Origin: CBDANO01 sp965197665
GTDB lineage: Bacteria > Chloroflexota > Dehalococcoidia > Lucifugimonadales > UBA3495
Assembly: GCA_965197665.1 (NCBI GenBank)
Contig: CBDANO010000005.1
Span: 992,001-1,056,000, forward strand
Length of the DNA: 64,000 nucleotides
Reading direction: 5' to 3'
Position 1 is the stretch's first letter. Each line of letters opens with the position of its first letter. The notes under the pieces are model-generated. The model saw only the letters and a list, made by a program, of their open reading frames with translations. It had not been told where the DNA came from and made no database searches. The position numbers and the translations under genes are program-made. Shown piece by piece: positions 36,178 through 45,497 of the stretch.

Positions 36178-36969
36178 TTACTCCATTGGAAGAATGTCGG
36201 CGGCGGCCCGGGCCCGCCGCAAAGAGAACCTCATCCCCTTGATACGATCTTCCGTGTCCCGCAGAGCCATTCGTTCCGCTATCAGGTACACCATGAAAAC
36301 CAAGAAGGTAAGGAAGGAGAACAACAGCACCGACTCCATCGTCCGGTTCAAAGACCCGCTATCCGCCAGCGGGCCCACTACCGGCGTGGGGTGAATTCCG
36401 GGCCACCATTGGACCGAAAAATACACCACGATAACGTCGGCGAAGCCGATAATTCCCATGACGGCCCCGTAGACCGCTGCTTTAGCCTGGCTTGGCGCGT
36501 AGGCGCGGACCATCAGGTATGCTACGTAAATCAGCCACAGAATCAACGTGGTGGTCAGACGGGGCGTCCAGAGCCACCAAGCGTTCCAAGTGGGCTTAGC
36601 CCAGATTATTCCGGTGATCAGGGCCAAGCTAATGAATACCACCCCCACCTCCGCGGCCGCGTGGGCCAAGCTGTCCCACTTGGACTCGCGCCGAAACACG
36701 TACACCGCGCTGGCAATGAATACTATCAAGAAGGCCACGAAGGACATGATGGAGAGGGGCACGTGGAAGTAGAAAATACGCTGCACGTGCCCGAGGACCG
36801 AGTCGGTGGGGGCCGCCATGAATATCAAGTAGAGGTTGACCAGCATGAGAACGCCGGCCAATAGCAACAAGTAGCTGCGGAAGCTAAGGCGGCTGCCCGC
36901 TTGCAGGAAGCCCCGCCAAAGGGCCGGGGCTTTGCTTCCGGTACGCTCAATTCCCCGGGTGCCGGCCAC
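36178..36969 (-). CDS. ccmC: Heme export/transfer protein CcmC
   Basis: A 263-residue, six-helix membrane protein of the heme-handling family. It presents heme to CcmE through a tryptophan-rich periplasmic loop and two histidines. Seen: His69 in FYFHVPLS, the Trp-rich segment WNAWWLWTPRLTT (about 128-140), and a His in PGIHPTPVV. The usual WWxWD aspartate is Thr135. The cytoplasmic N-terminus has about 30 polar residues. It lies between ccmB and ccmD with gaps of 6 bases. Confidence 0.9.
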   Translation of the reverse strand: MAGTRGIERTGSKAPALWRGFLQAGSRLSFRSYLLLLAGVLMLVNLYLIFMAAPTDSVLGHVQRIFYFHVPLSIMSFVAFLIVFIASAVYVFRRESKWDSLAHAAAEVGVVFISLALITGIIWAKPTWNAWWLWTPRLTTTLILWLIYVAYLMVRAYAPSQAKAAVYGAVMGIIGFADVIVVYFSVQWWPGIHPTPVVGPLADSGSLNRTMESVLLFSFLTFLVFMVYLIAERMALRDTEDRIKGMRFSLRRARAAADILPME

Positions 36970-36975
36970 GTCCCG

Positions 36976-37650
36976 TCATTCCTCCACGACGAACGAAAAT
37001 GCCCACGGACATATTACCAGAAACAATACGTCGAAAGCCCCCAAAAGGGGCAGCCAGTGCCCAATTCCTACCGCAGTCTCCACCCCTATGGCCCGCTTGG
37101 TCGCTTCCACGGCCCCCACGATGACGGGCAAGATGACGGGAAAGAACAGGACCGGAAGCAAAAGCTCCCTGGACCTAGTTTGGACCGCGATCGCTGAAAA
37201 TAGGGTGCCCACCAAAGCGAAGCCCAAGGTAGCCAGCACGATGGTTAGTACCAGGGTAAAGGAGACGGCTGAAAAATTGAGCAAACCCGCGAATATTGGG
37301 AGCAGAATCGCTTCCACCAGAAGCATGAAAATGAAGCTGGCCGCGGCCTTTCCCAGGAAGATGGCGTCCCGGCTTACCGGCGTGAGCAACAGCCCGTCCA
37401 AGCCGCCCTGCTCCCTTTCCCGCACAAACGCCCGGTTCATGGCCAATACCCCGGCGAAAGCGAAGGCCGCCCATAGGATGCCCGGCGCCAGCGCCTCAAC
37501 CCGCTGAGCTGTCACGTTCAAGGCGAAGTTGAAGACAACGAGGACCACCACGCCGAAGACCAACACTGAGATCAACAGGTCGCGGGAGCGTATCTCCAGC
37601 AGGATGTCTTTCCAGACCAACACCCCGATGGGGCGCAAGAACCGTATCAC
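36976..37650 (-). CDS. ccmB: Heme exporter membrane protein CcmB
   Basis: A 224-residue, six-helix permease of the CcmAB ABC transporter. Family segments: WKDILLEIRSRD at the N-terminus, AFAFAGVLAMNRAFVREREQGGLDGLLLTPVSRDAIFLGK in the middle (here in two parts), and LLPVLFFPVILPV. The GTG start at 37650 overlaps the ccmA stop (GTGA), so longer upstream starts are rejected. Confidence 0.92.
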   Translation of the reverse strand: MIRFLRPIGVLVWKDILLEIRSRDLLISVLVFGVVVLVVFNFALNVTAQRVEALAPGILWAAFAFAGVLAMNRAFVREREQGGLDGLLLTPVSRDAIFLGKAAASFIFMLLVEAILLPIFAGLLNFSAVSFTLVLTIVLATLGFALVGTLFSAIAVQTRSRELLLPVLFFPVILPVIVGAVEATKRAIGVETAVGIGHWLPLLGAFDVLFLVICPWAFSFVVEE

Positions 37651-38375
37651 CGGCCGGGATCCAAGACTTCTTCCAGCCGCTGCCTGAGCTCGGTGCCGCC
37701 CCGAAATTCGCTTGGCGCCGGGAAGTGAATTTTTCCTTTGGATAGAATCCCCGCTTGGTGGGACCAGGATAGCCCCAGTTCCAGGTCGTGGGTGGTCATC
37801 ATCACGCTGCGGCCCGCGTCGGTCCACTCCTCCAGCAGAGACCGGAGCATACCCACCGACTCCCTGTCCAGCCCGGCGGCCGGCTCATCCAGCAACAGCA
37901 CCAGCGGCCGGTGGAGCACGGCCCGGGCGATGGCCAACCTCTTCTGCATTCCGTTGGAGAGGGTGCGTACACGCCGGTTGGCCCGGTGCGCCAAGCCCAG
38001 CATTGAGAGGGTCTCATCCGCCCTCGCCCCGCAATTTTCGAGGCCGAAGAGCCGTCCATAGTGGACCAGATTTTCTCGGCAGGTAAGGTCCTGGTAGAGA
38101 AAGGTCTCGTGCCCCACCACACCTACCCGCCGGCGCAGCCCATCGGCGTCCCCCTTTTGGCTACGCCCGGCTACCTGGATAGCGCCGGCGTCGGCCCTCA
38201 CCTGGGTGGAAAGGATTTTCAGCAAGGTGGTCTTACCGGCGCCGTTGGCCCCGAATAAAGTCAGTAATTCGCCCCACGGCAGCGTTAAGTCCAAGTCCCA
38301 TAAGACCGGCCACTCACCGAAGCTCTTCTCCAACCCGCGGACTCGGATAGCGTCGCCCGAAGGAGGGGTTACCAC
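37647..38375 (-). CDS. ccmA: Heme exporter ATP-binding protein CcmA
   Basis: A 242-residue ABC ATPase. Walker A is GANGAGKTT near residue 43, the signature is LSNGMQKRLA, and Walker B is LVLLLDEPAAGLD, with the switch His in MTTHDLELG. ATP hydrolysis here drives release of holo-CcmE from the CcmC complex in known systems. GTG start. First gene of ccmABCDE; ccmF, ccmG and ccmH are not in the window. Confidence 0.92.
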   Translation of the reverse strand: MVTPPSGDAIRVRGLEKSFGEWPVLWDLDLTLPWGELLTLFGANGAGKTTLLKILSTQVRADAGAIQVAGRSQKGDADGLRRRVGVVGHETFLYQDLTCRENLVHYGRLFGLENCGARADETLSMLGLAHRANRRVRTLSNGMQKRLAIARAVLHRPLVLLLDEPAAGLDRESVGMLRSLLEEWTDAGRSVMMTTHDLELGLSWSHQAGILSKGKIHFPAPSEFRGGTELRQRLEEVLDPGR

Positions 38376-38561
38376 GGCCCGGCCCCGGGGGAAAGGCCGG
38401 CCCTTCGCCCGGCTTCCAGGCGAGAGTGGAGCAGCCGTTCCGGAGGTATGCCCTGCCGCATAGGCGTCATGGTACAGGTGTCCTTATTCCCTCGCAAGAT
38501 TGCCCGAAGCGGCGGCGAGTCTCAGGGGGGTCTTTGGTGGACGGCATTGGCCGGTTCCTGC

Positions 38562-39329
38562 TTAGCCGGGCGTCAGAAGCAGGTCCCGCCAGTCTCGCCA
38601 CAGCGTTCCGTCGATTCCTGGATGGTTCGGACCCGAGTACGCCTCTCGCCGGGAAGCGCAAGCGCTGACCGGGCACCTACCGCACCGGGGACGCTTGGTG
38701 CACAGGACCTGGCCGTGCAGCCTGAGCAACTCGTGAAGGTCTATCATAGAGACGCCCAAGGCCGCCATCCACTCCCGCTGGGCGCGATACAAGGCCTTCA
38801 AGCTCTCCCTGATATGTCCCGCGCTCCACGGCCTGTTCCCGGCGCTTACACCCCTCAAGCGCTGGATCACTCTACAGCCGTTGCCGTCTATGGGCAACGC
38901 TTCTTGACCCCAACCATAACCCAGGACACACTCCGCAATCTTTTCGCCCACGCCTCTTATGCTTAGTAGGCTATCTCGGTCTTCGGGGAGCTTTCCCGAG
39001 TTCTGCCACAGAGCGAGCGCCACGGACTCGACAAAAGGAATCTGGCCTTTTCTGACGAAAGTTTCCCCGGCCTTACGGTAGGCGCACCAACCGTCCATGA
39101 GGGCGGCCGTATCCGGAAATGCCTCGAAAAAGGATCGGCATACCTCCACCAGCAGCCGGTCTTTGGTCTTGGGGCTGAGGCCGAATAGGAGGAGGACTCG
39201 GTAAGGGCTGCGGAGGTGACCGGTCTTGGCCCACACCTCGGATTCCCAGGGAAAGCCACGGTAATGACCCCGGAGTTCCCGGACAGCCCTCAAGACCGCG
39301 GGGCCGTTCAGTTCAAGATCGTTGGGCAT
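38562..39329 (-). CDS. HhH-GPD DNA glycosylase (endonuclease III-like)
   Basis: A 255-residue base-excision repair enzyme. The helix-hairpin-helix is LLSIRGVGEKIAECVL with the lysine typical of bifunctional glycosylase/AP lyases. The GPD-loop aspartate is in LPIDGNGCRVIQRL. The C-terminal cluster loop CTKRPRCGRCPVSAC supplies four cysteines for a [4Fe-4S] cluster. It is longer than classical Nth and diverged, so base specificity is unknown. ATG 39329 is preferred over an upstream TTG. Confidence 0.85.
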   Translation of the reverse strand: MPNDLELNGPAVLRAVRELRGHYRGFPWESEVWAKTGHLRSPYRVLLLFGLSPKTKDRLLVEVCRSFFEAFPDTAALMDGWCAYRKAGETFVRKGQIPFVESVALALWQNSGKLPEDRDSLLSIRGVGEKIAECVLGYGWGQEALPIDGNGCRVIQRLRGVSAGNRPWSAGHIRESLKALYRAQREWMAALGVSMIDLHELLRLHGQVLCTKRPRCGRCPVSACASRREAYSGPNHPGIDGTLWRDWRDLLLTPG

Positions 39330-39591
39330 TCCAAGAACCCCCCGAAAGCGCAACCGGCGAGACGCCGAACTGACTCCAACCGGGCAAGCCGGCCTTCGTG
39401 AACGTTTCAGCGTGGAGAGTACCCGCCGCGCCGCCCCCAGTCAACACGGCCCAGTAGCCAACGAAGCCCCCAGGGGATACAATTAGCCCGCCGCTCCAGG
39501 CGTCATCGAGGGACGCCTTGATACTACCGGCCCAGTGGGGCCGCCGCCTGACAGCAAGCAAGACCAACAGTAACAACCAGGAGTAAAAACT

Positions 39592-40347
39592 ATGAAGATC
39601 GCTAAGTACCTTGCCCATGGGCAAATAAGCTACGGCGCTTTGGAGGGAGACACAGTCCAAGAGTTGAGCGCCAGTCCATTTGAGCCTTACGAGGTAACCG
39701 ACCACGCTCACAAGCTTTCCGAGGTTAAACTTCTGGCCCCCTGCGCGCCTTCGAAGATCTTGGCCATCGGCCTGAACTACTCCAGCCACCTCCACGACCG
39801 CCAGGGGCCCAGCGAGCCTATGGTATTTTACAAGACGCCCAACTCGGTCATCGGACCGGACGACACCATCGTTCGGCCCAAGGACACCGCCAAGCTGGAC
39901 GCCGAAGGCGAGTTGGTTGTCGTGATAAAAGACACTTGCCGCAACGTCCCCAAGTCGGAAGCCATGCAGCACGTCTTGGGTTACACCTGCGGCAACGACG
40001 TGAGCGCCCGGGACTGGCAGAAGGACGACCGCAATTGGTGGCGGGCCAAGTCGGCGGACACTTTCTCCCCCGCCGGCCCCTTCATTGCCACCGACATCGA
40101 CCCTCACAACGTGCGATTGTCTTGCAGGATCAACGGCACCGAGGTCCAGGGTGAAAGCACCAATTACCTTATTTTCGACATCCCCACTATCATTTCCTTC
40201 GCCACCCGCTTTGTCACGCTGGAACCCGGTGACATGATCTATACCGGAACGCCGGGGACGCCGGGAGAGATGAAGGACGGCGACGTGTGTGAAGTAGAGG
40301 TCGAGGGAATCGGGGTGCTCAGCAATCCGGTAAAGCTGGAAAGCTGA
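39592..40347 (+). CDS. Fumarylacetoacetate hydrolase family protein
   Basis: A 251-residue FAH-fold enzyme, a group that hydrolyses, decarboxylates or isomerises beta-keto or enol acids, often in aromatic-compound breakdown. Seen: ILAIGLNYSSHL, the Glu-x-Glu metal motif in LDAEGELVVVI, GYTCGNDVSARDWQ with the metal Asp, SADTFSPAGPFIAT, and LEPGDMIYTGTPGTPG. AGGAG precedes the ATG. It is monocistronic and divergent from the glycosylase. Substrate unknown. Confidence 0.9.
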   Translation: MKIAKYLAHGQISYGALEGDTVQELSASPFEPYEVTDHAHKLSEVKLLAPCAPSKILAIGLNYSSHLHDRQGPSEPMVFYKTPNSVIGPDDTIVRPKDTAKLDAEGELVVVIKDTCRNVPKSEAMQHVLGYTCGNDVSARDWQKDDRNWWRAKSADTFSPAGPFIATDIDPHNVRLSCRINGTEVQGESTNYLIFDIPTIISFATRFVTLEPGDMIYTGTPGTPGEMKDGDVCEVEVEGIGVLSNPVKLES

Positions 40348-40408
40348 CTCCGCCGCCGCAGAGCTAGACCCCGGTTGGAGTTTCCCAGGTCGGCAGTCCA
40401 ACCTACCG

Positions 40409-41566
40409 TTACGAGGGCGGCCAAGGATGCAGCAGTTGTGCTTGCGCCATCTCCGGCGGCCAAACCACCGCTTTGCGCCCCCCTTGCCATTGAATCAAAA
40501 GAGTAAACCGTCCCACCTGCAAACCGGTGTTGGGATCAATCTTGAACCTTCCGTAGAACGTGGAGAAGTCTAGACGGTTCGCGGTCTCCCTCAGCACCCG
40601 GTCTTCCAGTGTCCCGGCCTCCTCGACGCACTTTTGGGCCGCTACCCCCGCCGCGTAGGCTTGGGCCATGGGGTAATCGACTGGTCCGCGGCCCCGCCGA
40701 GCTAAGGACGCCTCCACCGCGGAGGCTGACGGACCGTAATCGTTGGAGCAGGCGCCGGTCGGCTCCCACTGACTGGGTCCAATGAATCCTTTGGTCTTCT
40801 CGCCCAAGGCTTGCCGGAACTGATGTATGGGCGCGGCAACTACCGCCGCCGCCGTGAAGCTATGGGGCGTGTCTACCAGTTGTTGAGCGAACCGGAGGTC
40901 ATTGGAGATCCTCCCCACCACCGCCAGCGCCTCCGGACCTGCCTCCCCAACTTCCCTCAGAACTTGGCTGAAGTCACTCAGGCGGGGTGAAAACTCCCGG
41001 TCGTAGCTGACATGAAAGCCAAGAGCTTCGGCCTGCCGGCGCACCCCAGAAGATACCTCCCGGGAGAATGCGCCGGGGCTAACGCGGACCAGCCCAATGG
41101 TGGAAGCGGTCGGGTCGGCTTGGCGGACCAACGGAAGCAAGCCCGCCAAGTAGCCGCTGGCCGGAGACAAGGTCCCCACCAACCACCGGTACCCTTGCCG
41201 GTGTATGTTGTCGGAGGCGCCGCCCTGGTTCCAGAGAAGGCGTTGGCAACCTTCGGCCACCTCCGCGGCGGCCAAGGTCAAGACGCTGGAATAGGGGCCG
41301 AAGAGCAAGTCAACGCGGTCCTGGGTTATCAACCTTGCCGCGGCCCGGCGCACCGAATCGGCGTCGCTGGCGTCGTCATAGTGGACCACGGACACCAAAG
41401 CTCGATTGCTCCGGCCGCCGCTCCAACGGTCAATGACCAGACCGCCGGAACGGTTAACGTCGTCGGCCCACATCCGGAGCCCCGCCAGGACTTGCTTCCC
41501 CTGCACTTGGAACTGCCCGGACAAAGATACCGGTATGCCCGCCTTGATGGAACTAGGCGCATTCAC
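40409..41566 (-). CDS. Leu/Ile/Val-type periplasmic-binding protein fold, no signal peptide
   Basis: A 385-residue type 1 periplasmic binding protein of the branched-chain amino acid/amide class (IKAGIPVSLSGQFQ, VDLLFGPYSSVLTLAAAEVAE, GRFKIDPNTGLQVGRF). The GTG start falls directly on the mature domain, and an in-frame TGA lies 18 bases upstream, so no secretion signal can be added. No ABC permease or ATPase is nearby. It is either a cytoplasmic ligand sensor or a gene that lost its leader by mutation. Confidence 0.82.
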   Translation of the reverse strand: MNAPSSIKAGIPVSLSGQFQVQGKQVLAGLRMWADDVNRSGGLVIDRWSGGRSNRALVSVVHYDDASDADSVRRAAARLITQDRVDLLFGPYSSVLTLAAAEVAEGCQRLLWNQGGASDNIHRQGYRWLVGTLSPASGYLAGLLPLVRQADPTASTIGLVRVSPGAFSREVSSGVRRQAEALGFHVSYDREFSPRLSDFSQVLREVGEAGPEALAVVGRISNDLRFAQQLVDTPHSFTAAAVVAAPIHQFRQALGEKTKGFIGPSQWEPTGACSNDYGPSASAVEASLARRGRGPVDYPMAQAYAAGVAAQKCVEEAGTLEDRVLRETANRLDFSTFYGRFKIDPNTGLQVGRFTLLIQWQGGRKAVVWPPEMAQAQLLHPWPPS

Positions 41567-42056
41567 TGGAACAACCGCGGCTCTTCACTCTCTACCTTAA
41601 AGTGGGCGTAAGACCCGGCCTTCCCACCGTCACTCCGGGCCTTTCCCTCTATCACGCCGACTCCCACACTTTAACACTTCCTCATCACACCGGATTCCTC
41701 ACGTCGTATCAGACCGACGACATGGGTTTTGGTGCGTTCCCAACGACGCCTGGAGGAGGCCTTCACCATCCGCCTCAAGGCCGAACAGCTTCTGGAGCGC
41801 TTGACCCGTTGGCGCTCTAACCATAGAATGGCCTCATTCAAGGCCCGGCGGGGACCGGACCGGTCTGGCAACGCCGTGAACGCTCATTGGAAATCGGGAA
41901 AGGACATCTGGGCCGCCCAGCTGCTGCCAAGGGGCCAAAGACACTGCCCGGCCAGTCGCCGGGAACGGCGGCGGCCCCGGTCAAGTTAGAAACGGCCTGG
42001 GGCATACTGCGGTAAAGAGGAATCCCCTCGTAACTCATAGTACGGAGGAATAATTT
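41567..42056. other. Intergenic region with no recognised feature
   Basis: 490 bases. Short arginine-rich frames exist on both strands at 41671-41989, but none has a ribosome site or a recognisable family. Apart from a strong GGAGG ribosome site at 42042-42046, nothing stands out. Confidence 0.45.
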
Positions 42057-42797
42057 ATGGCGGTAAGAACTCGCATCGGCGTAATGGTGCCTTCCACGAA
42101 CACCACTTTCGAGGCGGACTGTCAATTGGTATCGCCCAAGGACGTGACCATCCACGGCCAGAGGTTGTGGTTGACCAATGAATTCACCGACGCGGAAGGC
42201 ATGGACCGGATGAACGTGGAGATCGAATCGGCCGCCAAATACCTGGCCACAGCCAGCGTCGACGCCATCGCCTACGGTTGCACGACGGGCAGCTTCTACA
42301 AGGGGCCGGGGTGGGATGACGAGATGTTGGGGTTGATCCAACAAGCGGCGAATGTCCCGGCGTCGGCCACCAGCCCATCGGTGGTGGAGGCGTTACACTT
42401 CTTCGGCGCCAAGCGTATCTCCGTTGCGTCACCCTACCCGCGTTGGAACAACGAGAAACTCGAAGCTTATCTACTGGCTCAAGGGTTCGACGTGCTCAAC
42501 GTGGAAGGCGAACCCACGGCTTCAACCTCCGGCAACCAGGGCGTGAACGACCAAGACCCGGAAACGATTCTGGAGTTTGCTTCCCGGGTGTGCTTGCCGG
42601 AGTCCGACGCATTGCTCTGTTCCTGCACCGCTTGGCGGTCCCTGGAGGTCGTGGACGAGTTGGAGCGGCGGTTGGGCAAACCGGTAGTAACGTCCAACCA
42701 AGCTACTATCTGGGCCACATTCCGGAGCCTGGGTCTCACTCCGGAGATTCGCGGGTACGGCAAACTCCTGGAAAGCCTAGCCCCCGTCGCGGCGTAG
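42057..42797 (+). CDS. Maleate cis-trans isomerase/arylmalonate decarboxylase-like protein
   Basis: A 246-residue Asp/Glu racemase-superfamily protein. The two catalytic cysteines are in AYGCTTGSF (about residue 75) and LLCSCTAW (about residue 185). The N-terminal IGVMVPSTNTTFE matches maleate isomerase and arylmalonate decarboxylase. Such enzymes work by cysteine-based proton transfer on dicarboxylates. GGAGG lies 8 bases before the ATG. Followed by a hairpin and then the VOC and GMC genes on the same strand. Maleate is only one possible substrate. Confidence 0.87.
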   Translation: MAVRTRIGVMVPSTNTTFEADCQLVSPKDVTIHGQRLWLTNEFTDAEGMDRMNVEIESAAKYLATASVDAIAYGCTTGSFYKGPGWDDEMLGLIQQAANVPASATSPSVVEALHFFGAKRISVASPYPRWNNEKLEAYLLAQGFDVLNVEGEPTASTSGNQGVNDQDPETILEFASRVCLPESDALLCSCTAWRSLEVVDELERRLGKPVVTSNQATIWATFRSLGLTPEIRGYGKLLESLAPVAA

Positions 42798-42844
42798 GCT
42801 TGGACCAGTCCCGCTAGCGGCCGCGTCCATCGATTTTATGGACT

Positions 42845-42889
42845 CGGCCCTGAGGTTTCAACAAGCTCATGTTTCAAACTCAGGGGCCG
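42845..42889 (+). repeat. Hairpin after the isomerase gene
   Basis: CGGCCCTGAG (42845-42854) pairs with CTCAGGGGCCG (42879-42889) with one bulge. The loop holds two GTTTCAA copies. The CTCAGGG and GTTTCAA words recur at the ends of the 15483-15612 element, so it may be a related relic. It may weaken read-through into the VOC gene. Confidence 0.45.
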
Positions 42890-42941
42890 GGATATTACCG
42901 GGCGAGCAATCTATGAATGCAACTTTGGTCCGGATTAGGCC

Positions 42942-43919
42942 GTGATTGGGACCGGTCTAGCGTATGTGGGGGTGGTGGTCCGAGACGCGGCGGCGGTGGC
43001 TTCCACCCTGGAACGCGACTTTCTGCTGCCCCGGCGCAGCTACCCGGTTGGCTCAACGGGCAGACAAGCGCCGGCGTTCCCCGTCGGCCGTGCTCTGGTG
43101 GCTCTGTTCGACCTGGGCGACCCTTTTGTCGGCGGGGCCGAGAAGACCGGTGTACACCACCTGGCAATATCCGTGGACGACGTAGACCGAGCGGGCCGGG
43201 AGGCAGCCGAGCATGGAGCGCCCTGCCGGTCCGGGGTCCCAGAAGCGGGGTTAGGAGGCGCGCCCCGCTTGTTGCTGGACCCAGAGGCCACCGGCGGGGT
43301 GATGGCATATCTCAGCGAACCCTTGGCCTTCGACGCCGCGAATCACGGCCCGGTGGAGCGTATCGACCACATAGGCGTGGCCAGCCGGGACAATCGAGGG
43401 GCGGTTGATGTCTTTTCCCGCTGCTTGGGCTGGCCGGTGGAAAGCACCCAGACCGACGCGGAAGTTCGCACTACGGTCGAGACCTTCACCTCCGATAAGT
43501 ACGGCGTGGTCCATCATACCCGGCAGCCGGAGTTCCTCGGCGGGCTGCGGGTGACCTTCATTACTATCGGCGATTGCGAGATCGAGTTCTTGCAGGACCT
43601 GGGACAGGGCCCCAGCGGGAAAGAGCGGCAGGCAGGGCCCGGCAGCACCCAGCAAGACCAGAGCGTGATAGCTCGTTTCATCGACGCCCGGGGTGCCGGA
43701 CTGCACCACGTTGCCTTCAAAGTCGGCGACATAGACGGTCTATTGGCCCGCTTGCACCAAGCCGGCCACGTCTTGATCGACCGCGCCGGGCGTCCGGGGA
43801 GCCGCCAAGGGAAGATCGGGTTCATTCACCCGGCAAGCCTGGGAGGATGGCTGGTCCATCTAGTACAGAGGCAAGACGTAGATCAGCCCCAGCCAAACGA
43901 CTTGGGGGAACACTCATGA
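42942..43919 (+). CDS. Two-module VOC (glyoxalase/dioxygenase-fold) protein
   Basis: A 325-residue protein with two vicinal-oxygen-chelate modules. The first (residues 1-130) has AYVGVVVRDAAAVA and GVHHLAISVDDVDRA. The second has RIDHIGVASRDNRGAVDVF, VTFITIGDCEIEFL and GLHHVAFKVGDIDGL. The second half resembles methylmalonyl-CoA epimerase and dioxygenase-like members. Metal ligands are probably the His and Glu of the second module. GTG start without a strong ribosome site. It overlaps the following GMC gene by 4 bases. Reaction unknown: epimerase, lyase or dioxygenase. Confidence 0.8.
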   Translation: MIGTGLAYVGVVVRDAAAVASTLERDFLLPRRSYPVGSTGRQAPAFPVGRALVALFDLGDPFVGGAEKTGVHHLAISVDDVDRAGREAAEHGAPCRSGVPEAGLGGAPRLLLDPEATGGVMAYLSEPLAFDAANHGPVERIDHIGVASRDNRGAVDVFSRCLGWPVESTQTDAEVRTTVETFTSDKYGVVHHTRQPEFLGGLRVTFITIGDCEIEFLQDLGQGPSGKERQAGPGSTQQDQSVIARFIDARGAGLHHVAFKVGDIDGLLARLHQAGHVLIDRAGRPGSRQGKIGFIHPASLGGWLVHLVQRQDVDQPQPNDLGEHS

Positions 43920-45466
43920 AGTACGACTACATCGTGATCGGCGCCGGGTCCGCCGGGTGCGTGCTGGCTACCCGTCTTACGGAAGACCCCGGCAAATCGG
44001 TGCTGTTACTAGAGGCGGGCCCCGATTATCCGGAGTTCGAGCATCTGCCCATAGACTTGAAAGACGGGAATAACGTTTGGCGGTCCGCCTATGGTCCCCA
44101 CAGTTGGGACTTCAGGGCCAAAGGCTCGGCGCTGCAAACGGAGCCGGTGGTGATTCCCCGGGGCAAAGCCACCGGCGGCTCCAGCGCCATCAACGGCCAA
44201 GTGCTTTTTCGAGGAGTGCCCGAGGACTACGATAACTGGGCGGAATGGGGCAACGACGAGTGGTCTTTCACCAAGGTATTGCCCCATTTCCGCAAGCTGG
44301 AGAACGATAGGGACTACCCCGGCGGCGATTTCCACGGCAACGAGGGGCCTATCCCGGTCCGGCGGTACAAGCGATGGGAGTGGCTCCCCTACTTCGGCGC
44401 CTTCCACGACGCTTGCGTGGCCCTTGGCTTTCCCGAAGACCCGGACCAGAACCACCCGGACTCCAACGGAGTCGCCGCGAGGCCCTTGAATAATATCGAC
44501 GGCGTCCGTATGAGTACCGCCCTCACCTACCTCAATCTGGCCCGGCACCGGCTCAACATTACCGTCCGGGGCAACGTCACGGTGCGGCGTATCCTTTTCG
44601 ATGGCACCCGGGCCGTCGGGGTGGAGGCGGAAAGCGGCGGAGAGGTCTTTACCGTCGGCGGCGAGCAAGTAATCTTGAGCGGGGGCGCCATTGCCTCGCC
44701 TCAGATTCTCATGCTCTCGGGAGTGGGGCCGAGGGACCACCTGCGCCGCATGGGAATCGAGGTGGTGCGGGAGGCGCCGGGAGTCGGCGAAAACCTGCGG
44801 GACCACCCTGCGGCCTTCGTCCTGCTTCGCGGCCAAGGCAAACCTCCCGATGACTTGGCGCCCAGCATCCAGATAGGCCTCCGGTTCAGCCACGAAGGTT
44901 CGCCAACGAGGGCCGACCTGCAGATCAGCCCGATTCTGATGTCCAGCGAACACCGCCCCGCCAGCGTACAGATCGACAGCGAGGAGTTCCACTTCGGCAT
45001 CAGTTCGGCATTGCAGAACGCCGTCAGCGCCGGCCGCCTCAGGCTGGCTTCCACCGACCCCAAGACCCAGCCCGACCTTGACTACAACTACTTGTCGGAC
45101 CCTTACGACCGGCAGCGAATGCGGCAGGCTATTCATACCGCTCTACGAATCGCGGAGCAGCCACCCTTCAGCAACTATGTCGTCGAGCGGTTGAACCCCA
45201 CCGATGAGGACCTGGCTTCCGACGATGCCTTGGACAATTGGCTGCTGCGTAACGTTTGCACCCAGCACCATTCATCAGGCACCTGCAAAATGGGTCCGGA
45301 CTCAGATTCCATGGCAGTGGTTGACCAGTATTGCCGCGTCCGGGGCATGGAGAACCTCAGGGTAGTTGACGCCTCGATAATGCCCGACGTTGTTCGGGCC
45401 AACACCAACGCCACCACCATCATGATCGCCGAGAGGGTCGCCGACTGGATCAAAGAGGGAAAGTGA
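43916..45466 (+). CDS. GMC-family FAD oxidoreductase (choline-dehydrogenase-like)
   Basis: A 516-residue flavoprotein. FAD-binding DYIVIGAGSAGCVLATRL is at the N-terminus. GMC signature 1 is GKATGGSSAINGQV, and signature 2 is GAIASPQILMLSGVGP. The active-site region is CTQHHSSGTCKMG followed by DASIMPDVVRANTNATT. It oxidises alcohols to aldehydes or ketones, substrate unknown. The ATG overlaps the VOC stop (ATGA), so the two proteins should be made together. A longer upstream frame is only readthrough of the VOC region. Confidence 0.92.
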   Translation: MKYDYIVIGAGSAGCVLATRLTEDPGKSVLLLEAGPDYPEFEHLPIDLKDGNNVWRSAYGPHSWDFRAKGSALQTEPVVIPRGKATGGSSAINGQVLFRGVPEDYDNWAEWGNDEWSFTKVLPHFRKLENDRDYPGGDFHGNEGPIPVRRYKRWEWLPYFGAFHDACVALGFPEDPDQNHPDSNGVAARPLNNIDGVRMSTALTYLNLARHRLNITVRGNVTVRRILFDGTRAVGVEAESGGEVFTVGGEQVILSGGAIASPQILMLSGVGPRDHLRRMGIEVVREAPGVGENLRDHPAAFVLLRGQGKPPDDLAPSIQIGLRFSHEGSPTRADLQISPILMSSEHRPASVQIDSEEFHFGISSALQNAVSAGRLRLASTDPKTQPDLDYNYLSDPYDRQRMRQAIHTALRIAEQPPFSNYVVERLNPTDEDLASDDALDNWLLRNVCTQHHSSGTCKMGPDSDSMAVVDQYCRVRGMENLRVVDASIMPDVVRANTNATTIMIAERVADWIKEGK

Positions 45467-45497
45467 ACCGGGGAGTTGCCTCGTAGCCGAGACCGCC

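Noticed and set aside
41671..41989. Small Arg-rich frames on both strands before the maleate isomerase-like gene
   Set aside because: No ribosome site, no family, skewed composition.
44009..45136. 375-residue minus-strand frame opposite the GMC oxidoreductase
   Set aside because: Antisense artefact; the plus strand has all GMC signatures.
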